35,695 nucleotides of DNA from Bacteroidota bacterium (GTDB lineage: Bacteria > Bacteroidota > Bacteroidia > Chitinophagales > Chitinophagaceae). Shown piece after piece: positions 16,618 to 26,527 of this stretch. The notes beneath the pieces are model-generated. The model did not search any database. It had not been told where the DNA came from and saw only the letters and a list, made by a program, of their open reading frames with translations. Every line of letters starts with the position of its first letter. Position 1 is the first letter of the stretch. The stretch covers positions 1-35,695 of the forward strand of contig JAUZOA010000059.1 in NCBI GenBank assembly GCA_030706685.1. Reading direction: 5' to 3'. A program made the position numbers and the translations under genes.

Positions 16618-17125
16618 CATCGTTTTCCGTTTCTTCTTCTGCCCGGAAAGAATAATGCCTCTGGGCAAGATAGCTGATCAAAATAACAATGCTGGTAGTC
16701 AGGAATTGCGCGAGTACCGCATAAACATGAGCCTGCTCCACCAGTATTTTCAGGAGGATGAAATTCAGGGCCAGGTTGAATAAGCAGATCATGAAATACC
16801 GGAACAACTGGATGGTTCCTCTCATTTTTGAATCGCTGAAGACCACGTATTTTGCCATAAAGAAACCGACCGGGAAAGTAACGCAGAATGAAATGAATAA
16901 TGCGGCACTGTGCCTTTTGAATGCATAAAATCCAAGGCTAAGATCTTTTTGATGAAGGATATATTCATAGCTCACAAAATACACGGCAAACCCAAGCAAA
17001 GTATTGGCGGCGCCAGATGCCGCATAACGAAAAGTCTGCAGGTTCATCACCCGGCGAAATGGCGGATAAAAAAAGTCAATAAGAGGAAGAATCAGGTCCC
17101 TTGCGGTAAGTATATGCCGTCGCAT
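16607..17125 (-). CDS. GtrA-family membrane protein
   Basis: The 172-residue protein has four membrane helices in the GtrA arrangement: residues about 30-48 (FRYAASGAANTLLGFAVYF), 64-90 (AALFISFCVTFPVGFFMAKYVVF), 102-121 (LFRYFMICLFNLALNFILLKI) and 132-152 (AVLAQFLTTSIVILISYLAQRHYSF). GtrA proteins are thought to flip or help deliver lipid-linked sugars such as polyprenyl-phosphate glucose for surface polysaccharide modification. ATG 17125 is used; a TTG three codons earlier also opens the frame but lies inside a -7 box. Its 3' end overlaps the convergent DUF4403 gene. No glycosyltransferase partner is next to it. Confidence 0.85.
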   Translation of the reverse strand: MRRHILTARDLILPLIDFFYPPFRRVMNLQTFRYAASGAANTLLGFAVYFVSYEYILHQKDLSLGFYAFKRHSAALFISFCVTFPVGFFMAKYVVFSDSKMRGTIQLFRYFMICLFNLALNFILLKILVEQAHVYAVLAQFLTTSIVILISYLAQRHYSFRAEEETENDATN

Positions 17126-17131
17126 AGCGGG

Positions 17132-17139
17132 CAAAGGTA
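17132..17139 (-). promoter_or_regulatory. possible -7 box for the GtrA gene
   Basis: On the minus strand TACCTTTG matches TAnnTTTG and ends only six bases before the ATG at 17125. Transcription would then start at or close to the start codon, giving a leaderless or nearly leaderless mRNA. No TTTG at -33 is visible, so this is tentative. Confidence 0.35.
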
Positions 17140-17419
17140 ATAGATGAAGTGTTCAACTGTAGTGAAATTTTGATAACCCGGTGTTAACAGGCAATTTTAT
17201 CGTAAAGAACAACCGGGAACATGGATTCCACAACCAAACAGATGTCATTACTATCACGTGATCTTTTATTGATTGTCATTCTCCGGAATTCAGTAAAAAG
17301 TCCGGTGAAAATCCTTTCAATCCGTATCATCCTTGTTCCCGGTTTATTGCAGCCACGCTGGTCTTTCCTGTGAGGGTTTGGGAGGGGCTTCGTAAATTCG
17401 CAGCCAAAACAAAGAAGGG

Positions 17420-19213
17420 ATGAGTATTGTAAGCAGGATAAAGCCATTAGTAGTAAAGGCGCTGAAAGAATTGTACCAGCAAGACCCGGCCGTCACTGGT
17501 TTCAGGGAAGATGATCTTACCATCAATATTACCAAGCCCGAATTTGAAGGGGACTATACACTTGTTTTGTTCTCCTTTGTAAAACAATTAAAGAAATCGC
17601 CGGAGCAACTGGGAAAAGAAATTGGCGAGACTTTATTGAAAAATGATCCCGGGTTATTTTCTTCTTTCAATGTCATCAAGGGGTTTTTGAACCTTGTCAT
17701 TGCAGACAGCTATTGGATCGATTTTCTGCAAACTAATTATACCGATAAGAACCCGGGTATTCGCCCGGGCAATAATAAGACGATCATTGTTGAATACTCC
17801 TCTCCCAATACGAATAAGCCTCTTCATCTTGGTCATTTGAGAAATAACTTTTTGGGATGGAGTATCGCGCAAGTACTAAAGCTTACGGGTCATAAAGTGA
17901 TCAAGACGGCCATCCTGAATGACCGGGGTATTCATATCTGCAAGTCAATGGTGGCATGGAAATTATTTGCGAATGGCGCTACCCCGGCTACTACAGGTAT
18001 CAAAGGAGACCATTTCGTAGGTGATTACTATGTTCAGTTTGGCGTTGAGCATAAAAAGGAAGCAGAGAAATTGGTCGCCGGAGGTATGAACAAAGAAGAG
18101 GCTGAAAAAAACGCACCTATCATGGAGGCTGCCCAGGAAATGTTACTGGCCTGGGAAAAGGGCGACCCGGAAATAAGAGCCTTATGGCAGAAAATGAACG
18201 GGTGGGTATATGAAGGTTTCAATGAAACGTATAAAAAAATAGGAAGTGATTTTGACAGGAATTACTATGAAAGCCAGACCTACCTGATGGGTAAAGAGAT
18301 TGTTGAAGAAGGATTAGCCAAAGGCGTATTCTTTAAAAAAGAGGATGGCAGTGTCTGGATTGATCTTACAGCCGACGGCCTGGATCAAAAATTGGTATTG
18401 AGAAAAGATGGCACATCCGTTTATATTACCCAGGACCTGGGACTGGCAGATAAGAAATATGAAGAGTTTCACTACGACGAGAGTTTTCATGTAATCGCTG
18501 ATGAACAGAATTACCACATGAAAGTATTGAAGCTGATCCTTCAAAAATTAAAAAAGCCTTACGCAGATGGCATTTATCATTTAAGTTATGGTTTGGTAGA
18601 ATTGCCTTCAGGCCGGATGAAGACCCGCGAAGGAACAGTGGTAGATGCAGACGATTTGATTGAAGAATTGAAAAAAGTAGCACAACAAAAAACCCGGGAG
18701 CTCGGAAAAGTAAAAGATTTTAATCCCGGAGAACTGGATGAGCTTTACGATACGATCGCGTTAGGCGCCCTGAAATTCTTCCTGCTGAGGGTAGACCCCA
18801 AAAAGAGGATGGTCTTTAACCCTGAAGAGAGTATAGACATTCATGGCTTTACCGGGCCTTTCGTGCAATATACACATGCGAGGATTAAGTCAATATTGAG
18901 AAAGGAGACCGCTGCTGCCAATAAGCAACGGGCAATGAGCAAATTGTTACCCAAAGAAAAAGAACTGATCGTATTGTTAGAACAATATGCTACTATAATC
19001 GACCAGGCATTGCTGGAACATAACCCTTCCGTCATTGCCATCTATGCATTCAATGTCGCCAAAACCTTCAACACATTCTATACTGAACTTTCTGTCATGA
19101 GTGCGGAATCGGAAGAAAAGAAACAATTGCGGCTGCAGCTTTCGGAACTGACGGCAAATGTGATTGCCTCATCCATGGGTTTGCTGGGCATAAAAGTTCC
19201 GGAGAGAATGTAG
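17420..19213 (+). CDS. argS: arginyl-tRNA synthetase
   Basis: The 597-residue protein charges tRNA-Arg with arginine. An N-terminal arginyl-specific domain (about 1-115) precedes the class I catalytic core with the HIGH signature HLGH (136-139, after SSPNTNKP) and a KMSKS-like loop RMKTR (399-403, SGRMKTREGTVVDADD). The anticodon-binding domain (DALR type) ends with SSMGLLGIKVPERM. The length fits the family (about 560-600). ATG 17420 gives the expected N-terminus. It stands alone between GtrA (divergent) and the TPR gene (convergent). The 294 bases upstream contain no other gene, and I could not place a promoter with confidence. Confidence 0.97.
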   Translation: MSIVSRIKPLVVKALKELYQQDPAVTGFREDDLTINITKPEFEGDYTLVLFSFVKQLKKSPEQLGKEIGETLLKNDPGLFSSFNVIKGFLNLVIADSYWIDFLQTNYTDKNPGIRPGNNKTIIVEYSSPNTNKPLHLGHLRNNFLGWSIAQVLKLTGHKVIKTAILNDRGIHICKSMVAWKLFANGATPATTGIKGDHFVGDYYVQFGVEHKKEAEKLVAGGMNKEEAEKNAPIMEAAQEMLLAWEKGDPEIRALWQKMNGWVYEGFNETYKKIGSDFDRNYYESQTYLMGKEIVEEGLAKGVFFKKEDGSVWIDLTADGLDQKLVLRKDGTSVYITQDLGLADKKYEEFHYDESFHVIADEQNYHMKVLKLILQKLKKPYADGIYHLSYGLVELPSGRMKTREGTVVDADDLIEELKKVAQQKTRELGKVKDFNPGELDELYDTIALGALKFFLLRVDPKKRMVFNPEESIDIHGFTGPFVQYTHARIKSILRKETAAANKQRAMSKLLPKEKELIVLLEQYATIIDQALLEHNPSVIAIYAFNVAKTFNTFYTELSVMSAESEEKKQLRLQLSELTANVIASSMGLLGIKVPERM

Positions 19214-19220
19214 TATCAAC

Positions 19221-19280
19221 AGACAATGAGCAAAAAAATAGCAAGCTTTTGAAAACTTGCCATTTGCATCATATTGTCTA
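19221..19280. terminator. nested inverted repeat between the convergent argS and TPR genes
   Basis: An outer repeat AGACAAT (19221-19227) / ATTGTCT (19274-19280) encloses an inner hairpin GCAAG-CTTTTGAAAA-CTTGC (19241-19260). Both genes converge here, so it may act as a bidirectional terminator. The inner stem has only five pairs plus a few after a mismatch, so the call is moderate. Confidence 0.45.
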
Positions 19281-19292
19281 TTGCCTGTTTCC

Positions 19293-20342
19293 TCACAATC
19301 CCTGCATCATTTTCTTTTGCCGTAATGAACCAAGACTTGGATCCATTTGAATGGCCCTGTCACAAAGTTGTTGCCCCTTTTCCTTCTCCCCTTTTTTCTG
19401 AAAGCTCATGCCGATCATATATAAGGCGGAAGCATTTTGTTTATCATAGCTCAATACCTTGTCCCAGTAATCAATGGCTTCCTGGTATTTGCCTTTATCG
19501 TAATAGGCCTGGGCCACGGTATTGAGTACATTGATATCGCTTGGTTTTCTTTTTAACACATCTGTCATGATGATGATTCCCTGGTCAAAATTACCTGCAT
19601 TCAGGTAGGCATTGCCTACATTTTCCATGTAGGCATTATCCTTTTTCAGGCCTTTGTCGCCCGCTTCCAGGATATATTTCAATGCATTCTTGTTATCATT
19701 GATGGCATAATAGATCAGCCCCATTTCATATATCCAGTAGGGTTTTGAAGTATCCAGTTGAACGGCTTTTTGAAAATAAGGAATGGCCTCTTTATAGTTT
19801 TCCATATCCGCATAGCAATGCGCGATCATATAAGGCACTTCAGCGTTTTGAGGATCTTCTTTGGAGGCCTTTTCAAGGTTCTGGATGGCTTCACCGTAAT
19901 TATCATTGTCATAGTGTACTTTGCCGATATAATAACTTACTTTTTCAGAAGTGTCTGCTTCCTTCAATTTAGCGGCATAGAGCAATACATCATCATTCTG
20001 TTTAAAATTGAACGAAAGAAGCAGTAATTGCTTGTAATTCGCGGCAGTTGTTTCGCCAAGCGTCACTAATCTTTTATAAGCGCCGATGGCCTCTGCGTAT
20101 TTCCGGAGATCGAGACAGGCCAGTGCCAGTTCATTCAGAACTATTTTATTAGTAGTATCATACGTAAAAGCCTTTTCGAATTGTTTGAACGATTCAAGAC
20201 GGCGGCCATTTTGTTTTTCCAACAAACCTTTCTGAAAAAAATAATCAGCGCTGTCTTTGCTTTGCGCAAAAGCGGGGAAAGTGGCCAATAAGAATATCAT
20301 GGCCGGAATCAAGCTTCTCAAAGGGTTCTTCTTTGCGCGCAT
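19293..20342 (-). CDS. secreted TPR-repeat protein
   Basis: The start MRAKKNPLRSLIPAMIFLL at 20342 (349 residues) gives a signal peptide ending TFPAFAQ; the frame is open 15 codons upstream without a better start. About eight consecutive tetratricopeptide repeats follow (for example YFFQKGLLEKQNGRRLESFKQF, IALACLDLRKYAEAIGAYKR-type, YYIGKVHYDNDNYGEAIQNL, YMIAHCYADMENYKEAIPYF, VAQAYYDKGKYQEAIDYW). TPR arrays bind partner proteins, and the protein is probably periplasmic. It is downstream of glgB on the same strand with a 95-base gap. There is no evidence that it acts in glycogen metabolism. Confidence 0.82.
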   Translation of the reverse strand: MRAKKNPLRSLIPAMIFLLATFPAFAQSKDSADYFFQKGLLEKQNGRRLESFKQFEKAFTYDTTNKIVLNELALACLDLRKYAEAIGAYKRLVTLGETTAANYKQLLLLSFNFKQNDDVLLYAAKLKEADTSEKVSYYIGKVHYDNDNYGEAIQNLEKASKEDPQNAEVPYMIAHCYADMENYKEAIPYFQKAVQLDTSKPYWIYEMGLIYYAINDNKNALKYILEAGDKGLKKDNAYMENVGNAYLNAGNFDQGIIIMTDVLKRKPSDINVLNTVAQAYYDKGKYQEAIDYWDKVLSYDKQNASALYMIGMSFQKKGEKEKGQQLCDRAIQMDPSLGSLRQKKMMQGL

Positions 20343-20437
20343 TTTTAATAGGATTTGCATCAGGTGCAGGTTTTCAATGTTCACCAACTCAGGATACCGG
20401 TATTGTCCTGCTTACCAGGACTATTACAAATTACAAA

Positions 20438-22429
20438 TTATTTCAGGATCAACCCAGCCAACGGAGGCAAGTTTAAAGTAAGACGGTATATCTCTTGCTC
20501 CTCGTCAACGAGCTCAGATCGTATGTCCGGGTTATAAACGTTGCCGGTGCCCCAGTATTTTACGGCGTCGGTATTAAAAATTTCTTTCTCATAAGTTTTT
20601 CCCCTTAAAAAGATCTGCCAGTCAAGCCTGACAACCGGCGTCATATTAAGTACGATCAGCAGATCATCCTTTAAAGTTTTTCCTTTCCTGCGGTAGACTA
20701 TGACGGATTCTTCCCGGTGATTCAGGTCCACCCATTCAAAACCTTCGGCCGAGAATTGGTTTTCGTATAAAGCAGGTTCCGCGCATAAGAGCTTATTCAG
20801 GTCGGTTACGCAAAGCCTCAGCAAATTGTGAGAATCATATTGTAATAAATGCCAGTCTAATTCTGATTTGTAATTCCATTCACTGGTTTGTCCAAACTCA
20901 TTTCCCATGAATAATAGTTTGCCTCCCGGGTGTGTCCACATATAAGTATACAGCAAACGCAGGTTAGCACATTTCTGCCAGTTATCTCCCGGCATTTTAT
21001 AGAGCATCGGGCTTTTGCCGTGTACTACTTCATCGTGACTCAGGGGCAGCATGAAATTCTCATCATAATAGTACATCATGCTAAAGGAAAATTTATCCTG
21101 GTGAAATTTTCTTTCTACCGGGTCCAGCTTAAAATAATTAAGCGTATCATGCATCCATCCCATCATCCATTTCATACCAAAACCTAATCCGTCGCCCCAG
21201 GTAGGTTTTGAGACGCCCGGCCAGTCCGTAGCTTCTTCAGCGATGGTTTGCACGTCGGGAAAATCCCTGAAAATAGTTTGATTCAGGTCCTTGATAAAAG
21301 CAATCGCTTCAAGATTACCATCACCGCCATGCTCATTCGGTTCCCACTCTCCTTCTTCCCTTGAATAATTCAGCTTGAGCATGGAACTTACCGCATCTAC
21401 CCGGATTCCGTCAATATGAAACAGGTCGAACCAGAACCTGGCGCTGCTGATCAAAAATGATTTTACTTCTCCTCTTTTATAATTGAATATATAACTGTTC
21501 CAGTCGGGATGAAAGCCTTTGCGCATATCCGCGTATTCGTAAGTATGCGTGCCATCAAACATAAAAAGACCATGCGCGTCATAAGGAAAATGAGAAGGAA
21601 CCCAATCCAGTAATACACCTATATTTTCCTGGTGAAATGCATCGATCAGCCGCATGAGCCCCTGCGGATCGCCAAATCTTGAAGTGGCTGCAAAAAAACC
21701 CGTGCACTGGTAACCCCAGCTTCCATCGAAAGGATGTTCCATCACCGGCATAAACTCGACGTGGGTAAATCCCATCTCTTTTACATAAGGCACCAGGCGT
21801 TCCCGGATCAGGTCATAGGTGTTGTAGCTTTCTTCATCGTTTTTATCCGGTCGTTGCCAGCTCGCCAGGTGCACTTCATATACACTCCAGGGAGCATCTA
21901 AGGAATTATGCTTTTCTCTTTTTTTCATCCATTCTTCATCTTTCCATTCATAATACATATCCCAGGTAATCGTAGCGGTAGCCGGTCTTTTCTCCCAGAA
22001 ATGGGCAACAGGATCTCCTTTATCTGTTTCCCTGCCATGATATCCTACTATGTGATATTTGTAGGCTTCACCTAATTTAAAACCAGGAATAAATCCTTCC
22101 CAGATACCGCTTTTATCCCAGCGGGGATACAATTTATATTCACCCTTTTTCCAATCATTGAAGTTGCCGATCACCGATAAAGAAGAAGCATTGGGAGCCC
22201 ATACACAGAAATACATTCCCCATTGATCGTTTACCCGGATGGAATGAGAACCGAACTTTGTATAAATACTGTAATAGGTGCCCTGCTGAAAATTCCCGAC
22301 ATCCTCATCGGTAAGAAGGGAATAATTCCAGACGAGCTTGCTTGTATCCACAAAATTGATTTCCTCATACCTCTTCGGAGCTCCATTTGTTTTTTCCTTT
22401 TGATCGGTATGATTTTTTTCTATGGGCAT
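20438..22429 (-). CDS. glgB: 1,4-alpha-glucan branching enzyme (GlgB, GH13)
   Basis: The 663-residue enzyme creates alpha-1,6 branches in glycogen. A CBM48 domain is present (about 55-150, FCVWAPNASSLSVIGNFNDW), then the GH13 barrel with predicted catalytic Asp345 (GIRVDAVSSML), Glu398 (IAEEATDW) and Asp466 (LSHDEVVHG), and a C-terminal beta domain. The first 50 residues are polar and less conserved, and the length is usual for the family. It is likely co-transcribed with the TPR gene. Other glycogen genes (glgA, glgC, glgP) are not in the window, but malQ lies about 14 kb away. A divergent beta-barrel gene starts 197 bases upstream. Confidence 0.96.
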   Translation of the reverse strand: MPIEKNHTDQKEKTNGAPKRYEEINFVDTSKLVWNYSLLTDEDVGNFQQGTYYSIYTKFGSHSIRVNDQWGMYFCVWAPNASSLSVIGNFNDWKKGEYKLYPRWDKSGIWEGFIPGFKLGEAYKYHIVGYHGRETDKGDPVAHFWEKRPATATITWDMYYEWKDEEWMKKREKHNSLDAPWSVYEVHLASWQRPDKNDEESYNTYDLIRERLVPYVKEMGFTHVEFMPVMEHPFDGSWGYQCTGFFAATSRFGDPQGLMRLIDAFHQENIGVLLDWVPSHFPYDAHGLFMFDGTHTYEYADMRKGFHPDWNSYIFNYKRGEVKSFLISSARFWFDLFHIDGIRVDAVSSMLKLNYSREEGEWEPNEHGGDGNLEAIAFIKDLNQTIFRDFPDVQTIAEEATDWPGVSKPTWGDGLGFGMKWMMGWMHDTLNYFKLDPVERKFHQDKFSFSMMYYYDENFMLPLSHDEVVHGKSPMLYKMPGDNWQKCANLRLLYTYMWTHPGGKLLFMGNEFGQTSEWNYKSELDWHLLQYDSHNLLRLCVTDLNKLLCAEPALYENQFSAEGFEWVDLNHREESVIVYRRKGKTLKDDLLIVLNMTPVVRLDWQIFLRGKTYEKEIFNTDAVKYWGTGNVYNPDIRSELVDEEQEIYRLTLNLPPLAGLILK

Positions 22430-22625
22430 TCGTATGGAATTGAAAGGTCACTGCATCCTCTCCTAACTTACAGCTTTTTATTGAAATATTAACAGTAAAC
22501 TTAGGCAACTGATATTAAGTTCTTGCCGGAAAAAGGCATTTTTGTGCCGGTCTTGTAAATATAGCCATTTCCTTCGCGCAGAATAGATATTTTACCGGCC
22601 AGACCGTTTAACCATTTTCACCGCT

Positions 22626-25385
22626 ATGAGAAAATCCATCTGTTTTTTTGTACTGATTGGTATAGCACAAATAGCCTTCAGCCAGGCCTCTTCAATAAAA
22701 GGAATAGTGCGTGATACACTCGAAAAGAAAAACCTTTCCAATGCTGTTGTTTCACTGCTCAGGGGGAAAGACTCAGTCCTGGTAAAATTCAGCCGCACCG
22801 ATAGCCACGGAACATTCAATATAGCCAATCTTTCGCCCGGTGACTATGTATTGATGGTCACCTACCCCAAATTTGCAGACTATGCCGATAAGATAACAGT
22901 ACCATCCCCGGGTGTCACCGATCTGGGTGATATTCCCCTTACCCCGAAGAGCCTTCTTTTACAGGAAGTGATAATAAGAAACAATGCCGCAATCCGGATC
23001 AAAGGCGATACCACGGAATTTACTGCCGACAGTTTTAAAGTACGGGAAGGCGCTACCGTAGAAGAGCTGCTGAAGCAAATACCGGGTATGCAGGTTAACA
23101 GCAAAGGAGAAATAACCTCGCAGGGAAAAAGAGTTGATAAAGTACTGGTAGATGGCGAAGAGTTTTTCGGGGAAGACCCTACTATCGCTACACAAAATAT
23201 CGGTGCTAAAGCAGTAGATAAAATCCAGGTCTTTGATACCAAAACTGAACAAGACCAACTGAAAGGCATAGGCGCTTCGGGAGATGGCAATAAAACCATT
23301 AATATCAAATTAAAAGAAAGCGCTAAGAAAGGGTACTTCGGTACGGTCGAGGCCGGAACTGATTTTGATAAAATTGCTAACGGAAAACTGATGTACAATA
23401 AATTCAGGGGCAATAAGAAGTTTTCTTTGTATGGAACCAAGAGCAATATTAATACAGGCAGCCTTGGATGGGAAGACAGGAATAAACTTGGCATAGAAGA
23501 CGACTTCGAATACGATGAGATCAGCGGGTATTATTATAGTTATAATGACGGGCAAGGTGATTTTAATGACTGGAACCTGAAAGGAATACCCAATGCCTAT
23601 ACAGTCGGCGCTTTGTACGGCAATAAGTGGAACGAAGAAAAAAATAAGCTGAACCTCTCTTATCTCTACAACCGGCTGGGGACAAAGAATACCGACGTTA
23701 CCATTTCTCAAACCTTATTAAAAGATACTACTTTTTTTAATAATTCCACTGCCAGGAGTACCGGGCTTTCCCAGCAACATGCCCTAAACGGGAAATATGA
23801 ATGGAAAATAGATTCGCTTACATCCATTAAGTATACCATCGCCGGCACGTATAAATTAAAGGATAGCTATACAGAAAGTTCCAGCGCCGCCCTTAATGAA
23901 TTCAGGGATTCTGTCAACAGGAACAACCGGATTAATGACGCCAGTTCGACCAAAAAGCAATTGGATAACCTCGTTACGTATAAACAATTATTTCATAAGA
24001 AAGACCGGCTGTTAATTGCCACGTTCCGGCTCGGGCTTATCAATGATGACCAGACCACCAAACTTTTCTCTACCTCCGATTTTTATAAGAACGGGAATAT
24101 TGACTCTACCGACGTTATTGACCAGCTTAAAAAATACACCGGCAATTCTACGACCACCGGTACCAAGCTTACTTATAGTGAACCCTTGAATAAAAAATGG
24201 AACCTGGTGACTGAATACAGTTTTAACTACAACCATTCTATTTCTCACCGCAACAGCTTTGATAAAGATGTTGACCAGAAGTACACGCACCTCGATACGG
24301 TTTTTAGCAACAATTTTGATCTTGGAGCTTCAGCCAATAGCGGTACGCTTACGGCAAGATATGTAGGAAAAAAATTGCGCGCGGTCTTTGGAATAGGTCT
24401 TTCTGCCATCCGGCTTAAGCTCAATAACCTGGATGACAATTCGAGAACCAATTATAATTTTACAGGTTTTACACCACAGGCGCAATTGGGCTACCGGCTA
24501 AAGCCACAAACAGGGTTTTCTATTTCCTATAACGGCAGAACGGTACAACCTACCCTTACACAGCTTCAGCCGCTCAGGAATAATAATGATCCGCTTAGCA
24601 TATACGTGGGCAATCCTGATCTGAAAGTAGGATTCAATCACAGTTTCAATATCAACTTTAATGATTATAAGGTGCTGAAAGGGCGATATATATTTGGAAA
24701 CTTCTCGGTGAATCTTTTGGAGAACGCGATCACCAATCAAAGTACGGTAGATGAGCATGGTAAAACAACCTATATCCCGGTTAATGTAAACGGTAACAGG
24801 ACCTGGTTTTTCTGGAGCGTATGGAATTCCGGGCAAGGGGATAAAAAACTTACCCATGAAATACAACCGCAGGGCAACGGGGGGCGTACAGTTAATTTGC
24901 TGAACGGAGAAAAGAATGTCAATACGTATTCTACTTTCAGTCTTACCTACCGGTTGCGTTATTCGGTGGCTGAAAAATACAATTTCAGCGCAGGGCCAAA
25001 GGCCAGCAGGAATATTTCCAAATCATCCCTGCGACCGACCGCAAACAATAACTACTGGGGCTATGGCGGGCAGGCAGACGGGTATGTGAAATTGCCCGGC
25101 AAGCTGGAACTGAGTTCCGATGTTGATATCAACCTCCAGCAAAAAACCGCCGCGTTCAACCAGGCCACCAATATCATTGTATGGAATGCCGAGTTAAGCA
25201 GGAAGTTTACAAAAGATAAATCATTTAAGATCGCCCTGACCGCGCATGATATTTTAAATCAAAATATCGGGCTCAACCGCACCATTAACAGCAATTTTAT
25301 CAGCGAAGAAAGATATGACAGGATAAGCCGCTATTTCCTGCTAACAGCTTCCTGGACCTTTAATAAAATGCCCGGAAAAAAATAA
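22626..25385 (+). CDS. outer-membrane beta-barrel protein (TonB-dependent-receptor-like, CarboxypepD_reg N-terminus)
   Basis: The 919-residue protein has a signal peptide (MRKSICFFVLIGIAQIAFSQ), a carboxypeptidase-regulatory-like domain (residues about 22-110, SIKGIVRDTLEKKNLSNAVV, FNIANLSPGDYVLMVTYP) and a plug-like domain (about 120-230, with ATVEELLKQIPGMQV, RVDKVLVDGEEFFGEDP and TKTEQDQLKGIG). A long outer-membrane barrel of the OMP_b-brl_3 type follows, ending YFLLTASWTFNKMPGKK. No TonB box is obvious. It is probably a transporter or surface barrel with a partner. A GLPGLI protein follows after 4 bases, the standard arrangement in Bacteroidota, so they are expected to work together. The cargo is unknown. 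Confidence 0.9.
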   Translation: MRKSICFFVLIGIAQIAFSQASSIKGIVRDTLEKKNLSNAVVSLLRGKDSVLVKFSRTDSHGTFNIANLSPGDYVLMVTYPKFADYADKITVPSPGVTDLGDIPLTPKSLLLQEVIIRNNAAIRIKGDTTEFTADSFKVREGATVEELLKQIPGMQVNSKGEITSQGKRVDKVLVDGEEFFGEDPTIATQNIGAKAVDKIQVFDTKTEQDQLKGIGASGDGNKTINIKLKESAKKGYFGTVEAGTDFDKIANGKLMYNKFRGNKKFSLYGTKSNINTGSLGWEDRNKLGIEDDFEYDEISGYYYSYNDGQGDFNDWNLKGIPNAYTVGALYGNKWNEEKNKLNLSYLYNRLGTKNTDVTISQTLLKDTTFFNNSTARSTGLSQQHALNGKYEWKIDSLTSIKYTIAGTYKLKDSYTESSSAALNEFRDSVNRNNRINDASSTKKQLDNLVTYKQLFHKKDRLLIATFRLGLINDDQTTKLFSTSDFYKNGNIDSTDVIDQLKKYTGNSTTTGTKLTYSEPLNKKWNLVTEYSFNYNHSISHRNSFDKDVDQKYTHLDTVFSNNFDLGASANSGTLTARYVGKKLRAVFGIGLSAIRLKLNNLDDNSRTNYNFTGFTPQAQLGYRLKPQTGFSISYNGRTVQPTLTQLQPLRNNNDPLSIYVGNPDLKVGFNHSFNINFNDYKVLKGRYIFGNFSVNLLENAITNQSTVDEHGKTTYIPVNVNGNRTWFFWSVWNSGQGDKKLTHEIQPQGNGGRTVNLLNGEKNVNTYSTFSLTYRLRYSVAEKYNFSAGPKASRNISKSSLRPTANNNYWGYGGQADGYVKLPGKLELSSDVDINLQQKTAAFNQATNIIVWNAELSRKFTKDKSFKIALTAHDILNQNIGLNRTINSNFISEERYDRISRYFLLTASWTFNKMPGKK

Positions 25386-25389
25386 AGCC

Positions 25390-26130
25390 ATGAAAAAACA
25401 AACTATTCTTTTTGCGATAGCCCTGTTGTTTGTTTTGATAGCCAGGTCGCAACAGGTTTTCCTGGACAAGGTAAGTATTGATTATGTCAAAACGGTAGCT
25501 GTCTGGCCATTGATGAAAGAAATAGAGCCGGAATGGTTTGAGCAATCAAAGGATCATATGCCTAAGGAAACAGTCAGTTATTTCAATTTTACAAGTGACG
25601 GGAACAAATCCCTGTATAAACGCACTAAGGAAGCCGAAGTCCCAAGAGGGATGTGGTTCCAGCCCTTTGCAGACAACAATCTTGTATATAACGATTATAC
25701 GACCGGCACCACTATCTCGCAAAAACCCGTCTTCGAAGAAACCTATCTCATCAAAGACAGCCTCATCCATATTAAATGGAAAATGACAGCCGATACAAGG
25801 ATCATTGCAGGATTTGAATGCAGGAAAGCAGTCGGTATTTTATTTGACACCGTAGCGATCTTTGCCTTTTATACCGACGAAATCATGATCAGCGGGGGGC
25901 CCGAAGGCATTAATGGCCTGCCGGGCATGATATTAGGCGTTGGCATTCCGCGATTGCACACTACCTGGTTTGCTACCAAAGTGGAAGCGACCGATGTCAA
26001 CAGTAAAGCGGTGGTTCCTGCTACCAAAGGAAAAAATACCACCCGTAATAACATGCTCGGTTCATTAGACAAAGCTTTAAAGGAATGGGAAGAATGGGGG
26101 CAGAAAATGATATTGGCGTTTGTTATCTAA
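25390..26130 (+). CDS. GLPGLI-family protein
   Basis: The 246-residue protein has a signal peptide (MKKQTILFAIALLFVLIARSQ) and the family signature in the form GLPGMI at residues 176-181 (GPEGINGLPGMILGV). The central part contains TADTRIIAGFECRKAVGILFDT, also typical. GLPGLI proteins are periplasmic or surface-associated and nearly always encoded right behind a barrel protein, as here (4 bases). Their function is unknown. The C-terminus (WEEWGQKMILAFVI) is short and hydrophobic. Confidence 0.9.
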   Translation: MKKQTILFAIALLFVLIARSQQVFLDKVSIDYVKTVAVWPLMKEIEPEWFEQSKDHMPKETVSYFNFTSDGNKSLYKRTKEAEVPRGMWFQPFADNNLVYNDYTTGTTISQKPVFEETYLIKDSLIHIKWKMTADTRIIAGFECRKAVGILFDTVAIFAFYTDEIMISGGPEGINGLPGMILGVGIPRLHTTWFATKVEATDVNSKAVVPATKGKNTTRNNMLGSLDKALKEWEEWGQKMILAFVI

Positions 26131-26527
26131 CCATGCGATAAAGGCCGGTAATCTTCATCACTGGCAGAGTTGGGAATAAAGACTTGCCTTAGGTTGTCGC
26201 CCCACTGCCTGCTCCTCAATCAAATGTCACCATCACCGCACATAATTGCCCGTTCTTTCAATCCGGGGTAAGAAGGGAATTTTATTATTGATTTTTTACC
26301 AGGTGGCTGCCTTAGTAAATCAAAAATACCATATAATATCCATTCTCGCTATTCCGGGTAAAAACACTAAGTAAAAAACAGGATAGATACCAGGTGATTT
26401 TCCGTTATTCAAAGACAGGTGGCAAACGCAGAGTTAAGCGGTAGTTAACAGGAATAAGGCATTAAATTTTCCTCTGCTTATCCCGTCTATTAGTACGAAC
26501 ACCACATTCCTAAAAAAAAACTTTAAA
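26131..26527. other. intergenic stretch without a gene
   Basis: I see no credible reading frame, tRNA or strong hairpin on either strand in these 397 bases. The only candidate signal is the possible promoter at 26461-26494. Confidence 0.6.
26461..26494 (+). promoter_or_regulatory. possible ECF-sigma-type promoter for the Asp/Lys repeat gene
   Basis: ATTAAATTTT (26461-26470) and CGTCTATTAG (26484-26493) are arranged like the -35 (AAC/TAA-T-rich) and -10 (CGTC) parts of many ECF-sigma promoters, about 17 bases apart and about 34 bases before the ATG at 26528. The -35 part is a weak match. Confidence 0.3.

Noticed and set aside
22880-23494. 204-codon minus-strand frame
   Set aside because: Antisense to the large beta-barrel gene; Ser/Leu-rich composition typical of a shadow frame.
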